NCBI GenBank assembly: GCA_014529385.2
Contig: CM043953.1
Span: forward strand, 109,314,549-109,378,548
DNA: 64,000 bases
Direction: 5' to 3'
Origin: Adiantum capillus-veneris
Taxonomy: Eukaryota > Streptophyta > Polypodiopsida > Polypodiales > Pteridaceae
Shown: piece by piece, positions 45,878 through 58,328 of the stretch
How positions within the stretch are numbered: the first letter of the stretch is position 1
Layout: each line of letters opens with the position of its first letter
Position numbers and translations under genes: made by a program
The notes under the pieces: generated by a model
Told to the model about the DNA's origin: nothing
The model's database searches: none
Seen by the model: only the letters and a program-made list of their open reading frames with translations

Positions 45878-48800
45878 CTACCCTACACCTAACTGCTTGC
45901 AAAAATGCGCAAAGCTCTCTGAGGGAAGTCCTTTTGTAAGTAGATCAGCAGGATTTTCTGTGGTGTGAACTTTGACAAGCTGAAGTTGCTTATCCTCGAG
46001 CATTTCCCTGATGAAATGATACTTCACATCCACATGCTTTGTCTTTGAGTGATAAACTGGATTGCGAGCCAATTGTATAGCACTTTGACTATCACAATAT
46101 AACACAGGCATCTCTTCTTTTATTCCCAAATCTGTTACTAGTCGATTAAGCCAAATTGATTCTTTGCATGCCTCTGATGCTGCAACATATTCAGCCTCTG
46201 TAGTAGACTGAGTAACACAATCTTGTAATCTAGAACGCCATCATACTGCTCCACCAGCCAATGTAAAGACATACCCTGACATAGACCTTCGGTTGTCTAA
46301 GTCACCTGCATAATCTGAGTCTGTAAAACCCTTTACACTTAGCTCCTGACTCCCATAGCATATATGCATACTCTTTGTAGCTTTCAGGTATCTACATATT
46401 CCTTTCACTGCCTCCCAATGTTTCTTGCCTGGGTTTGACATGTATCGACTTACTACTCCCACTGCAAATGCAATGTCTGGGCGAGAAGCAAACATTGCAT
46501 ACATCAAACTACCCACTGCAGACGCATATGGAATCTTATCCATTTCAGCCTGTTCTTCCTCAGACACAGGACAATCTTGTTTGCTAAGTTTCACATATGG
46601 TGGCAATGGAACACTTAGTGCCTTTCCCTTCTCCATATTGAAACGTTGCAAAACCTTGTCAATATACTCTGTTTGAGATAACCAAATCAACTTCTTTGAT
46701 CTGTCTCTCTCAATGCGCATACCAAGTATATGACTTGCCTCACCCATGTCTTTCATGTCAAACGATTTTGCCATCTTTGACTTCAAAGCTGAAATTTCTT
46801 CCAAGTGCTTGCCAGCAATCAACATGTCATCCACATACAAAATAAGGATCAGCCAACTACCATCCTTAGCCTTCTTTGTATATAGACAGGGATTGAACTC
46901 ACTACGTTTGTAGCCTTGAGAAAGCATAAACTTGTGGAATTTATGGTACCATGCCCTCGGTGATTGTTTTAAGCCATAAAGACTCTTTAACAACTGGCAT
47001 ACCCAATCTTCCTTGCCTTTCTCAACAAACCCTTCTGGCTGCTGCATGTAAATTTCCACATCTAAATCACCATGCAAGAACGCTGTCTTGACATCCATTT
47101 GGTGCAACACCAAATCTAATATGGCAACCAATGCAAGAAAGCATCTCAATGTAGTCATCTTGACCACCGGAGAGAAGACTTCATCAAAGTCAATGCCTTG
47201 TTCTTGCTTAAAGCCCTTGGCAACAAGCCTTGCTTTGTACTTTGGCTGACTATCATGAGCGGTGATCTTATACCTGTAAACCCATTTACAAGGTAGAGAT
47301 TTTGCCCTGTGGTAATTTAACTAGCTTCCATGTCTTGTTTTTATGCAGAGCTGTCATCTCTGATTGCATGGCCAATTGCCAATTCCCGGAGTCCTTCATT
47401 TGCACTGCTTCCTTGTAACATGAAGGCTCATTGCAATCAGTCAACATGACATAGTTCATAGATGGAACAAACCTATTAGGAGGTCGCGTGACACGTCCAG
47501 ATCTACGCACAATAGGTGGCTCAGGCTCAGCCACAACCTGCGGTTCCACTCTATCCTGTCCTTGCTCCTCTTGAGCCCTGACATTTTGTTTTGCACGTGC
47601 AGGTCCATCTTCTTGGAAGACAACTCTTCTAATCTCCTCAACCCTCTCTGGTTTAGAATGATATTTGGATTCATTAAAGTGAACATCATTGCTGCGGACA
47701 ACCTTTCTGGATTCGGGATCCCAAAGTCTGTACCCCATCTCACCAGAATTACCATAGCCTAGAAAGATGCACTTTCTACTCTTTGGCTCAAGTTTGTTCC
47801 TAAATTCCTTTGGAACGTGAGTATATGCCTCACAGCCAAAGACTCTGAGATGCTTGTATGAGGGCATTTTGCCTGACCATACCATCTCTGGCACTGAATC
47901 CTTCTGCAAAACCTTGCTAGGAGATCTATTTACAAGATGAACAGTTGTTGATACAGCTTCAGCACAAAACCCATTTGACAGCTGTGCATTAGACAACATA
48001 CTTCTGACCTTCTCTTGTATGGTCCTATTCATCCTCTCAGCAACACCATTTTGAGGAGGATTGTAAGGAGTAGTAAGTTCACGTTTTATACCTTTTGACT
48101 CACAAAAGTCCTGAAAGGCCTTTGAAACATACTCTCCACCATTGTCAGTGCGTAAGCATTTAAGCTTCTTGCCACTCTGATTCTCCACAAGTGTCACAAA
48201 CGTTTTGAAAACACTAAACGCTTCATCCTTGTGCTTGAGAAAGTAAACCCATACTTTCCTCGAGTAATCATCTATAAATGTCATAAAGTAAGAAGCTCCC
48301 CCTAGAGATAGGTTAGGCATAGGTCCACACAAATCACTATGAACAAGTGCCAACTGTGTATCTCTTCTACTGCTTCTATGCTTATGTGGCTGCTGTGTTT
48401 GCTTACCATACAGACAATGTTCACAGAATTCAAAATCATTAAATGAAAAGCCAGGCAAATAACCAGAACGAGACAAGATTTCCATTCCCTTCTTGGACAT
48501 ATGTCCTAACCGGCTATGCCACAAAGAAACGTTCGGCTGCTCGGTTACATTGATTACATTTTTAGAGACATTTGATACATAAGTCATGTAAAGTCCTCCA
48601 GACTTTACTCCATGTGCTACTGTCATAGAACCCTTGGATATCTTCCACATGTTCTGTCCAAAAGTGGTGACGTAGCCAGCATCATCAAGTAAACCTGTGC
48701 TGATCAAGCTCTTTGTAATTGCGGGAACATGTCTCACATTCTTCAACGTGAAAGAAGAGCCATTCTGAAACTTCAATTGAACATCTCCAACACCTAAGAT

Positions 48801-49394
48801 CTCACATGTCTGCCCATTGCCTAGCCGAACATGATCTTTAGTGGTCACATAAGAAGTAAACCACTCCTTGTTTGGAGACACATGAAGTGATGCCCCTGAG
48901 TCTATAATCCAGTCACTCAGTGCATATCCATCAGATGCTGTAAGAAGAGCTGAGTCCATTGTATTCTTCAAGAAGTAGATGTCTCCTGACACTAGACTGT
49001 CATCCTCTGCAACAGTGTTTGTCACATTTATTTCTTGAATCTTCACTGAGGACTTGTTCTTCTCACCATGGTCTTCAGCTTTCTCTTTGCCTTTTTCTGC
49101 TTTCCATTCTCTGCAATCTCTTTTCATGTGACCCTTCTTTCCACAATGGTAGCATTCTATGTCACTCTTGCCTTTAGCACTGCGGGACTTGCTACAAGAC
49201 TGATTCCTCTTTCCACCTTTGTACTTTTCTTTGGTCCTTCCCCTGACAACTAAGGCCGTTCCTTTGCCTTTGTCCATTGTCTTTCTATTGGTTTCTTCAG
49301 TAAGCAGACTTCCTTCTACACCTGCTATGTTCAAACCATCTGGAGGTGCAGAATTACTCAAAGCTGTGCGAAAAGTGTCCCAACTTTCCGGCAA
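45878..49394 (-). pseudogene. Copia element C gag-pol (5' truncated, one frameshift, one stop)
   Basis: The minus strand encodes, in order: end of gag; CCHC knuckle CYHCGKKGHMKRDC; protease IIDSGASLHVSP; integrase with H-H-C-C (WHSRLGHM to CEHCLYGKQ) and D-D-E (HSDLCGP, RTDNGGEY, QNGVAERMNR); RT with VDDMLIAGK (YVDD box); RNase H with YCDSQSAIQLARNP to NPADLLTKGLP. A single frameshift at about 47290 separates integrase from RT, and an in-frame TGA at 46241-46243 interrupts RNase H. Otherwise open, so young. The integrase-before-RT order identifies Ty1/copia. Gag begins mid-protein at 49394, where family B sequence joins. Confidence 0.92.
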
Positions 49395-49398
49395 TGTG

Positions 49399-51760
49399 TA
49401 TATGTCTCATGAATTTAATGCATTTCTGGCTAGTCGTGGGATAAAACACCAATGTACAGTGCCTTATACACCTCAGCAAAATGGTGTTGCTGAGAGGAAA
49501 AACAGGTCACTAACGGAAATGGCACGATGTATGGTCAAAAGTCAAGCTTTGCCGCATTCTTTTTGGCTTGAGGCCATCATGTGTGCCACTTATGTACTTA
49601 ACAGGTGTCCTACGAAAGCTTTGCAGTCTATTACTCCATATGAAGCATGGCATGATAGAAAACCTTCTATTGAGCACATGCGTGTTTTTGGCTGTTTGGC
49701 ATATGCTTTGGTGCCACAAGTGCAGCGCAGAAAATGGGATGATAAGGCTGTCAAATGTATTTTTGTTGGTTATAGTGCTGAAAGCAAAGGTTACAGGTTG
49801 TATCATCCGCAAACAAAACGTATTCTGGTTTCACGGGATGTAGTGTTTGTGGAAGACTCTGTTCAGCCCTTGCTGTCATGTACTAGAGACAGTAATGTAA
49901 GCTCACAGGACATTTATGACACTTTGTTGCCTCTTTTCAGTGGTAGAAATACGAATGTAAGTTCCAATGAGGCAAATGTACAGCCTATGGGGGTTTCTGA
50001 AAATGTTTTAGAACAGCCTATTACTGATGCAGATGTACATGATGTACTTGATGAGGAAAGGGCTGAAAATGAGCAGGCTAGAGGTATGCCAAAATGGCTG
50101 GTGCACACTTTGCGTGACAGTAAATTGGATGCACCTTTATCTAGTCGTACTCGTTCAGGCTCTCGCCATGCATCTTATGCATCAGATTGTTATGCTTTGG
50201 CTGTGTCTAGTTTACATGATGTTGAGGAGCCTCTGTCTTTTGATGAAGCACAGAATTCAGAAAATTGGATTGCTGCCATGAAATCAGAATATGATGCACT
50301 TATAGAGAATGACACATGGACTTTATGTGATTTCCTGGCAAAAAGGCCATTGGTACGAAGTGGGTTTACAAGTTGAAACGCAAGCCGGATGGTGAGATCG
50401 ATCGCCATAAGGCTCGACTTGTTGCAAAGGGTTATGCACAACAAAAAGGCATAGATTATGAAGAGACTTTTGCTCCCACTTGTCGTATGACTACTGTGCG
50501 TTTTCTATGTGCATTGGCAGCTCATTTGGTTGGGATGTACATCAATCAGACATTGTTACTGCTTTCTTGAATGGTGACATATTTGAGGAAGTTTATGTAA
50601 CGCAGCCTCGCGGTATTGTCATAAAAGGACAAGAGGACAAAGTGTGCAAATGTAAGAAGGCTTTGTATGGGTTGAAGCAATCTCCTCGTGCTTGGTATGA
50701 GAAAGCTGACACTCATTTGGTTAAACGAGGCTTTCGTAACAGTCCAACAGAAAGCACATTGTATGTAAAGCGTGAGGATGATGTATTTCTCATTGTGGTT
50801 CTTTATGTTGATGATTTGCTGATCACTGGACCAAATGAGAGACATATTGCTGAATTTAAGGCTGATTTGAATGCTACTTTCAAGATGAAAGATTTGGGGC
50901 TGTTGCATCATTACTTGGGTATACAGTTTAAGCAGTGTGATGGTGGTATTGCCTTGTGTCAGAAAAGTTACATAGAGACATTGCTATGTAAGTTTGGACT
51001 TGAGGATTGCAAACCTATTGCCACTCCCATGGAAACAGGTTTGAAGTTGAGTCTACATGATGCTGGCGATCCTGCTGATGTCACTCTTTACCAAACTGCT
51101 GTTGGCTGCCTCATTTATGTATGCAACACGAGGCCAGATATTCAGTTTGCAATCTCGCAGGTCAGCAGATTTATGCATAGCCCAAGGTCTAAGCATTGGC
51201 AGGCTGTCAAGAGGATTTTCCGCTACCTTAGTGGCACTTTACATCTTGTCTTGTTTTATCCCAAGGGGGGATCATTGCCGCCAGACTTACATGCTTTTTC
51301 GGACTCAGATTGGGCTGGTTGTTTTGACACGCGAGTGTCCACAAGTGGTTTTTGTTTCATGCTTGGCAGTTCATGTATATCATGGTTGAGCAAGAAGCAA
51401 CCTACTGTGGCCACTTCGAGTTGTGAGGCTGAGTACAGGGCAGTCTTCACAGCTACGGTTGAGTGTGTATGGCTCAGACGCCTTATGGCTGACTTGGGTG
51501 TTGGACAGGACACTGCCAACACTATCTACACTGACAGTTAGAGCGCATTGGCAGTTGCGAGGAACCCAGTTTTTCATGCTCGCACAAAGCACATTGAGGT
51601 GCATTACCACTATGTCAGGGAGAGGCTCTCAGCAGGAGAGATCAGCTTGGCTTATGTGCCAACACAGGACAACCTTGCAGATCTTTTCACAAAGGCATTG
51701 TCTCGTGAGAAGCTTGAAGCTTTCCGCAAAGCTTTGGGCTTACTCCCCTTTGTGGACTGA
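49399..51760 (+). pseudogene. Copia family B integrase-RT-RNase H (5' truncated)
   Basis: It starts inside the integrase just before MSHEFNAFLASRGIKHQ, with QQNGVAERKNR carrying the third catalytic residue. The order continues with RT ([19 protein letters not shown], then VLYVDDLLITGP) and RNase H (SSCEAEYRAVF, DNLADLFTKALS). Frameshifts occur near 50340 and 50520, and a TAG at about 51539-51541 replaces the codon after YTDS that is CAG in the related 16107-16790 copy. No gag, protease or zinc end is present. The natural stop is at 51758-51760. Confidence 0.9.
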
Positions 51761-51824
51761 TCCTGTCCTCAGGGCATGGCACTTCCCTTTACTCATGTGC
51801 CAGCTCTCGTTCACCGCATCACTC

Positions 51825-51835
51825 CAGGGGGGATT
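51825..51835 (+). promoter_or_regulatory. Polypurine tract of copia family B
   Basis: CAGGGGGGATT directly precedes the LTR start at 51836. The purine run is the expected plus-strand primer. Confidence 0.75.
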
Positions 51836-52062
51836 TGTTACCATATACATGTGGTAGTGATGTGCGTGAACACACTAGGACCGCCGGGGCATTTTTTCCC
51901 TCTTTAGGAGGTTTTTTCCCCCGTGCATTGTATATACGCCCATCACTCTAGGGCTAACAATATTTCCATCACACACTAAGTAACACACTCTCTATTGTGT
52001 GCCTCGAGCTTCCTTCGTCTTCTCCAAGCTGTGTGTGTTTCTCTGCAACCCTAATTCCAACA
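51836..52062 (+). repeat. 3' LTR of copia family B
   Basis: It begins TGTTACCATATACATG and ends CCTAATTCCAACA, 227 bp. A partial copy in opposite orientation is at 16107-16282, which supports the boundaries. It contains GTATATACGCCC about midway, a possible TATA region. Confidence 0.85.
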
Positions 52063-53174
<1,112 letters not shown>

Positions 53175-53880
53175 TTACAACACACTTTGTGGAATTACAA
53201 TTTTTGCAATTTTTTTGTGCCATGGGTTGGCAAGATGGGTGAAGAGGTTCTCCAAGAGGCCAGTCCCAGGGAGAACGGCAGCCTGCACTTACATTCCCAT
53301 GAATGCAAGAAGTGCCAAGCAACCATTCTTCAATTCCTTGAGCTTGTATTCCTCAAACTGCTTTGGGTTCTTAGAGAAACCAAGAGGATCAAAGGGCCCA
53401 CCCCTTCTCATAATTTCTATGTGCCTCAGCAAAGGTAATAGCAAAAGCGTCCACTGCAAGAAATACTGGAAGATTTTCCCATGGGATAGGGCTACCCAGA
53501 TATGTAGCCTGACCACCCGGAGTGGGAGCCCATTTTTGAGCATCCACCTAGTTGGCCAAACCAAGCACTTATGGGAGTAGCACACCAGGCACAACAAGCA
53601 TTGCCCATCTATAGTGAATGAGCTCAGACTCCTTGTATTGCTCAAAATTCTCAGGCACCTCTACAAGGCCAAGAGTGTCAAAGAAAAAGTCCTCAGGGAA
53701 GATCCACACGTCTAGATGAGTAGGGCGGGGTTGCCCAGATAGCGACTCTGTCGACATGGAGAGGCATGACCCGTTGGAGGTAAATGCGCTGGGTGTGAAG
53801 ACAGGTGACCCCAAGAACTTCGACCTGGTGAGCGGTAGAGAGGGAATGAGCTGCACAGAGGAAGCAACAATTGACACCAT
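53175..53880 (-). pseudogene. Lhca1-like chlorophyll a/b-binding protein, intronless pseudogene
   Basis: Read in minus orientation it matches the whole photosystem I antenna protein: a transit-peptide-like start ([10 protein letters not shown], then RSKFLGSP), GQPRPTHLD, the first helix [76 protein letters not shown], and a stop at 53175. In-frame stops are at 53569-53571, 53548-53550 and 53289-53291, and a frameshift/deletion near 53400 removes about eight residues before FDPLG. The conserved Arg of the third-helix motif (NGRLA) is Cys. No intron remains across the full length, suggesting a processed copy, though no poly-A tail is clear. Non-functional. Confidence 0.85.
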
Positions 53881-53917
53881 AACTCTCTCTCTCATTTCAC
53901 TCTCGACCTCTTCACAC

Positions 53918-53918
<1 letters not shown>

Positions 53919-53968
<50 letters not shown>
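53919..53968. repeat. (CT)n microsatellite beside the Lhca1-like pseudogene
   Basis: About 50 bp of CT, just upstream of the pseudogene start in its own orientation. Another (CT)n lies just beyond its 3' end (53094-53130). Confidence 0.95.
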
Positions 53969-53971
<3 letters not shown>

Positions 53972-53989
53972 AGGCGGACAAGAGCTAAC

Positions 53990-55049
53990 TAGCCAACCAG
54001 TAAGGTGCTACAGTACTTTTCGCTTGCTTCAATACACACACGCATTTACTCTTAAAATGCAGTGATAAAGCTTGAGAGTCTCTCTCTCTCCCTCTCTCTC
54101 AATTGTTCCTTCCTATAACTTCCTGTGCACACAGCTCTCTCTCCTCGTCCTCTCTCTTTCTCTCTGTGTTATAATTGAGGCAGCACGATTTGTAAATTTG
54201 AAAAAATTGAAATTTTTGTTGGGAATTCAATGATGCATGTATCCTTTCCGCAGACGTATCCTTGCCAAAAATACATAAATAGTTTCATATTGTTACTCCA
54301 CTCATACACATTGGATCTTTCCCATTTTTCAACAACCCACCACTAGCACTCATGAATCTTTCTTGAATGTTGCAGTGCACTCACCAATCAAACATTTTCA
54401 TTATTTATTTATTTATTTTAAATACATATGAGATTTTCACTAGCAAAAAGGGAACACATCACTGTGGCTTTAGCCCTTTGGACAGGCCAAAAAGATTCTA
54501 GCTTAAAAAGGTCAAAGTTTGGCATGTGATTTTATATTTTTTCCTTTAGCACAATAAGAAGCATCGTTTGAATCTTACCTACTCTGGCGAACATGTAACT
54601 ATCTATATCTATACTATTATAAAAGGGGGGCCTCTTCCCCAAACAGTTGTCGACTTCTCCTCGCTCCGACAGTGTGCCGTGCAACTCCCCGCCCACACAA
54701 ACGACACACCACGACTCTGAGAGAGAGAGAGAGAGCGCCAACCGGCAATGTCATCTTAAGTTCAGTACGCAATAGATGTGCACAAAAAGGTTGATTAGTG
54801 GTACTTTGAAGATTCAAATGTTTGATGAACAATCATACATTTGTATCATTAGTTTAATATTTGAAACTCAATAAGCCGAGCATTGTCCCTAGCATCAAAT
54901 CAACAAAGAAAAACCTTGATTCTCCAGCTCTTATATGTTTGATTTTTTATATTTCCTAGTTGAAAATCACTATCGTTGTATTTACCTTTTTTCCAAACAC
55001 GCTTGAGACTTTCGTCTTCTCCGATAGCGATGTAGCAACAACAAAAAGG
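53990..55049. other. Unassigned segment
   Basis: No gene recognised. AT-rich, with short CT and GA runs. TCTATATCTATACTATTATA near 54604 resembles the 5' end of some plant Helitrons, but no helicase frame or 3' terminus was found. Confidence 0.4.
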
Positions 55050-55520
55050 ATACTAGGCCTATTCGAAGCTATTGGGCATACTGGGTGGTTTTAACTCGGT
55101 AATTAATTAGGCCTTCAGATTCCCACCGAATCTGCGGAATCTAAGAATTCCTAAGAAAAGTCTCTTGCCATGCCAACTCCATCTGGGTTCTTGCTGCCAT
55201 CATCACCCCCACGCTCGCCATCGCTGCCTCTGCACGCAGGTTGTGCCCATTTTGTTTCGTCTGCTCCACTGCCTACATCTACGACGCCTCTCTCTCGGTC
55301 CCTCATATGTCTCTCCCATTCACGTACAATATTCCCTTCTAATGCAGGCACATGGTTCATCGCCATGCAACTCCCAATCGGGGTCTGCCTTGCTCTCTGC
55401 GTCTGTCCCTATCATTAGCTCATGCGACTAACGCATGAGCTAATGAGAGAGAGAGAGACAGACAGAGAGAGTCAGTCAATATGGGGAAACAAGCCTCTGC
55501 AAGCAGTCAGGGCCGCACAT

Positions 55521-55596
<76 letters not shown>

Positions 55597-56184
55597 CCCT
55601 ACATCCTTGCCACAACTCTTGACTGAGCGACCTTGCACGCAGCTTCGATGCCCATCTGATGCTCTTGCTCATAGCATATTTGCTGCAGTGCCGTCCTCTG
55701 GTGCAGTTACCTCTCTTCCTCTATCCTCTTTCGCCCAACATCCTCCACTATTTGACCTGCGCCAGACCGTACCCATCCCAATGCAGAGTGTATCTCTCTT
55801 TCTCTCTCTTTTCTCGCACACTGGCCCTGCGAGCGACAACCTCCTTACAGTGCCTCCTAGCACCAACTTCCCCAGCCTCACACTTGCCTCGTGCGAACCA
55901 GCGCGCACAGGTTTATCCTGCCCTGTTAACCATTGACCTTGCAGAGAACGACTCGAGAAGGTCCGCAGCCTCAACGGCCCGCACTCTCTCTGTGCGGCTT
56001 CGTCGCCACACCTGGCAGATCTTCTCTCTCTCTCTCTCTCTACACGTGCATCTTCTCTCTCTCTCTACACGTGTCTTATCCTCCTATTTTCTTATCCGAG
56101 CTTTTAGACAAGCATCTTCACAGATTCTACTTAATTCACCAGCTTCGAAAAATTAGGGGGACATACTAGGCCTATTCGAAGCTA
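55050..56184. repeat. Region bounded by 22-bp direct repeats
   Basis: ATACTAGGCCTATTCGAAGC plus TA occurs at 55050-55071 and 56163-56184. The 1.09 kb between them holds the hairpin at 55412-55446, a (GA)n array at 55524-55594 and CT-rich sequence. No domain is seen in its open frames. The repeats could be a long target duplication or the ends of related repeat copies. Confidence 0.7.
55412..55446. repeat. Perfect hairpin, 15-bp stem
   Basis: TCATTAGCTCATGCG, loop ACTAA, then the exact reverse complement. No T-run follows, so it is not a bacterial-type terminator. It is followed directly by GA repeats. Confidence 0.9.
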
Positions 56185-56697
56185 AATTTGCATTGAAGAC
56201 TTTGATGATCTCGTAGCTTCAAGGTCCAACGACTCTTGCAACACGAGTCAAGGGGATACTCCTAGGGCGGGGCTACTTCGAGTTGCACCCAAAGAAGATA
56301 CATTAGGCGTGTGTCACACTGGGGCAGGCTAGAGGCAGCCCTCCGTGTGCGACAGCAACCTGGCTGGACCTCCGAAAACCAAAGCGGGGCGGGTGTCCCA
56401 GTCTAACAGTGGCCTTAGACATCATGGACATGTTTTAGCCCAAGTTAGAAGCACAGTTAGATTATATAACATATGGTGGTCCGAGACCGGTGCACATGGA
56501 GCTCTTTATACCACATTTTCACTTTGATGGTGGGTAGTCTGTAGTTAGCGACAGAGGGACAGAGGAACCAATCTCACAAATCCTTTGCAAATCAAAGCAA
56601 ACGTCTGTGAACGCTACCAGGGTCGCTTAACCACACTCGAATCCCATGACACGGGTCACGACGGTCGAGTGCTCAACCGACCAAGCTAGCTCCTTTG
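56185..56697 (-). repeat. tRNA-derived SINE-like repeat
   Basis: In minus orientation, 56697 to about 56610 reads like a tRNA: TAGCTTGGTCGGTTGAGCAC matches the tRNA D-arm/A box, and GGGATTCGAGTGTGG resembles the B box. A non-tRNA body then continues leftward without coding potential and ends near the 56163-56184 repeat. The stem pairing is poor at the anticodon, so I treat it as a SINE head and not a tRNA gene. The 3' border is uncertain. Confidence 0.5.
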
Positions 56698-56885
56698 GAC
56701 TTACTTTTACTCTTTAAGATTCTTGTGCATTCTCACAATTGATGTACATGAAAAAGAAGACAGCAAGAATAAACGTCCTCCTCTCCTCCTGCTGCTTACT
56801 CAAGAAGTTTTGGACAAATTCTCACAATAATTCCCATATTGTGACTTACCTCAACATCATGCGTTTTTGTGAGGGAGGCACCGCA

Positions 56886-57406
56886 TACCTAGCTAGGTAC
56901 GTTGGGGGCAGGACCGGCGGCCCCCTACCCCCAATCGTACCTAGCTAGGTATGTGGTGCCTCTCGAGCATAAGCTCATGATGTTATGCATTGTATGAAAA
57001 ACATTGAAAAAGACTCCGCTTTCCTACATGAGAAAATTTCTAAATCTTCCTGAATTATATTGCCCTGCACCACACTGAGGCTAGTAGACCTACCTGTACT
57101 GTCCGAACATAAGTGCCCTAGCCTCTCGCCTGCTCTTTACACCACAAAGAGAGAAATTCAGGAAGATTTAGAAATTTTCTCATGTAGGAAAGCGGAGTCT
57201 ATTTCAATGTTTTCCATACAATGCATAACATCACGAGCTTATGCTCGAGAGGCACCACATACCTAGCTAGGTACGATTGGGGGTAGGGGGCCGCCGATCC
57301 TGCCCCCAATCGTACCTAGCTAGGTATCGCCCTGCACCACACTGAGGCTAGTAGACCTACCTGTACCGTCCGAACATAAGTGCCCTAGCCTCTCGCCTGC
57401 TCTTTA

Positions 57407-57409
<3 letters not shown>
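56886..57409. repeat. Nested palindrome complex
   Basis: Two arms of 171-172 bp (56886-57056 and 57155-57326) are inverted copies with only a few differences, separated by about 98 bp. The spacer contains an 81-bp sequence (57062-57142) that is repeated directly after the right arm (57329-57409) with one difference. Each arm starts with a smaller palindromic element (56886-56951; 57260-57326) whose own ends are the 14-bp palindrome TACCTAGCTAGGTA. No coding capacity. Confidence 0.9.

Positions 57410-57410
<1 letters not shown>

Positions 57411-57486
<76 letters not shown>
57411..57486. repeat. (GA)n microsatellite abutting the palindrome complex
   Basis: About 76 bp of AG repeats starting one base after the second 81-bp repeat. 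Confidence 0.97.
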
Positions 57487-57489
<3 letters not shown>

Positions 57490-57960
57490 GAACGTCATAG
57501 GGACGATCCAAAGAGACCTTTAGGCGATTAAGCAATTTGGGTACGAGGGAGAGAACCTCCCATAGAGTGCATGTAGACGCCACATAGAACACTAGTTAAT
57601 TGAAAGGTAGAGGGCCATCTTGTGGTTGCAAGCATTAGCAGCGTCGTGGTTGAACGCATGACCTGTCACACGCAATGGACAAGATAATATGAGCTCAATT
57701 GATCAGCAAACAGGAGCTCTCATGCTTTCACAAAGGAGCACGGCTCGCGACCTCTGAGCAACCTTCCCGCGGAGAGGCTGTTAGATGTACGTTGTGAGCT
57801 TGTGTTGGGTGAGGAAGCTATCCCAAATTGTCCCGCCCACTCACGGACGTCCGACATGTCCAATCAGATCCTGTCAATTCAGTTGCACACACGTCCATGT
57901 GGACGTCTGTGGCAAGGGCCTAAGTACATTGCTATCAAGATAGAACAAATGATAACTTTA
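57487..57960. other. Unassigned segment with a partial inverted copy of the next element
   Basis: No gene recognised. CACACGTCCATGTGGACGTC and the following GGCAAGGGCCTA (about 57885-57923) are an imperfect inverted match to 57964-58002, the left end of the TIR element. Confidence 0.5.
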
Positions 57961-58328
57961 CACTAAGGCCCTTGTCACACATGTTCGCTCGGACGTGTGT
58001 GCATATGAGATAGCAAAAGGATATTGTCTTGTCGCTATGTCTGCTACTCCGTGAAGCCATCCGGTTGACCCTAGCACCCATCATCAACCTGCAACCAACA
58101 AGAGAAAATTATGCATGCAAGTTACAGCTAGAGGGGTCGAACTGCGCACATCGCAGGATGAAGGTTGCATCCTTGCCAACAAACTACAGTTCATTGGTGT
58201 CCACATTTGTGAAAAATGTATTTATGTTTTTGAGCGTCTGTTGTGTGTGACACTACATGTGTCCAAACATGCTCTGTTTGAGTTTGTCTGATGATTCTGT
58301 GTGACACAGGTCTAAACAAGCCTTAGTG
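57961..58328. mobile_element. 368-bp terminal-inverted-repeat element
   Basis: It begins CACTAAGGC and ends GCCTTAGTG, a perfect 9-bp terminal inverted repeat, with GTCACAC/GTGTGAC words just inside both ends. No coding capacity, as in a MITE. The expected target duplication is not seen, so the ends may be off by a few bases. Confidence 0.5.

Noticed and set aside
49219-49398. Start of the 385-codon plus-strand frame at 49219
   Set aside because: The first 60 codons are the antisense of copia C gag; only the part after the junction at about 49399 is real integrase coding sequence.
56610-56697. A functional tRNA gene on the minus strand
   Set aside because: The D-arm/A-box part is good, but the anticodon stem and acceptor pairing are poor and the sequence runs on into a long non-tRNA body.
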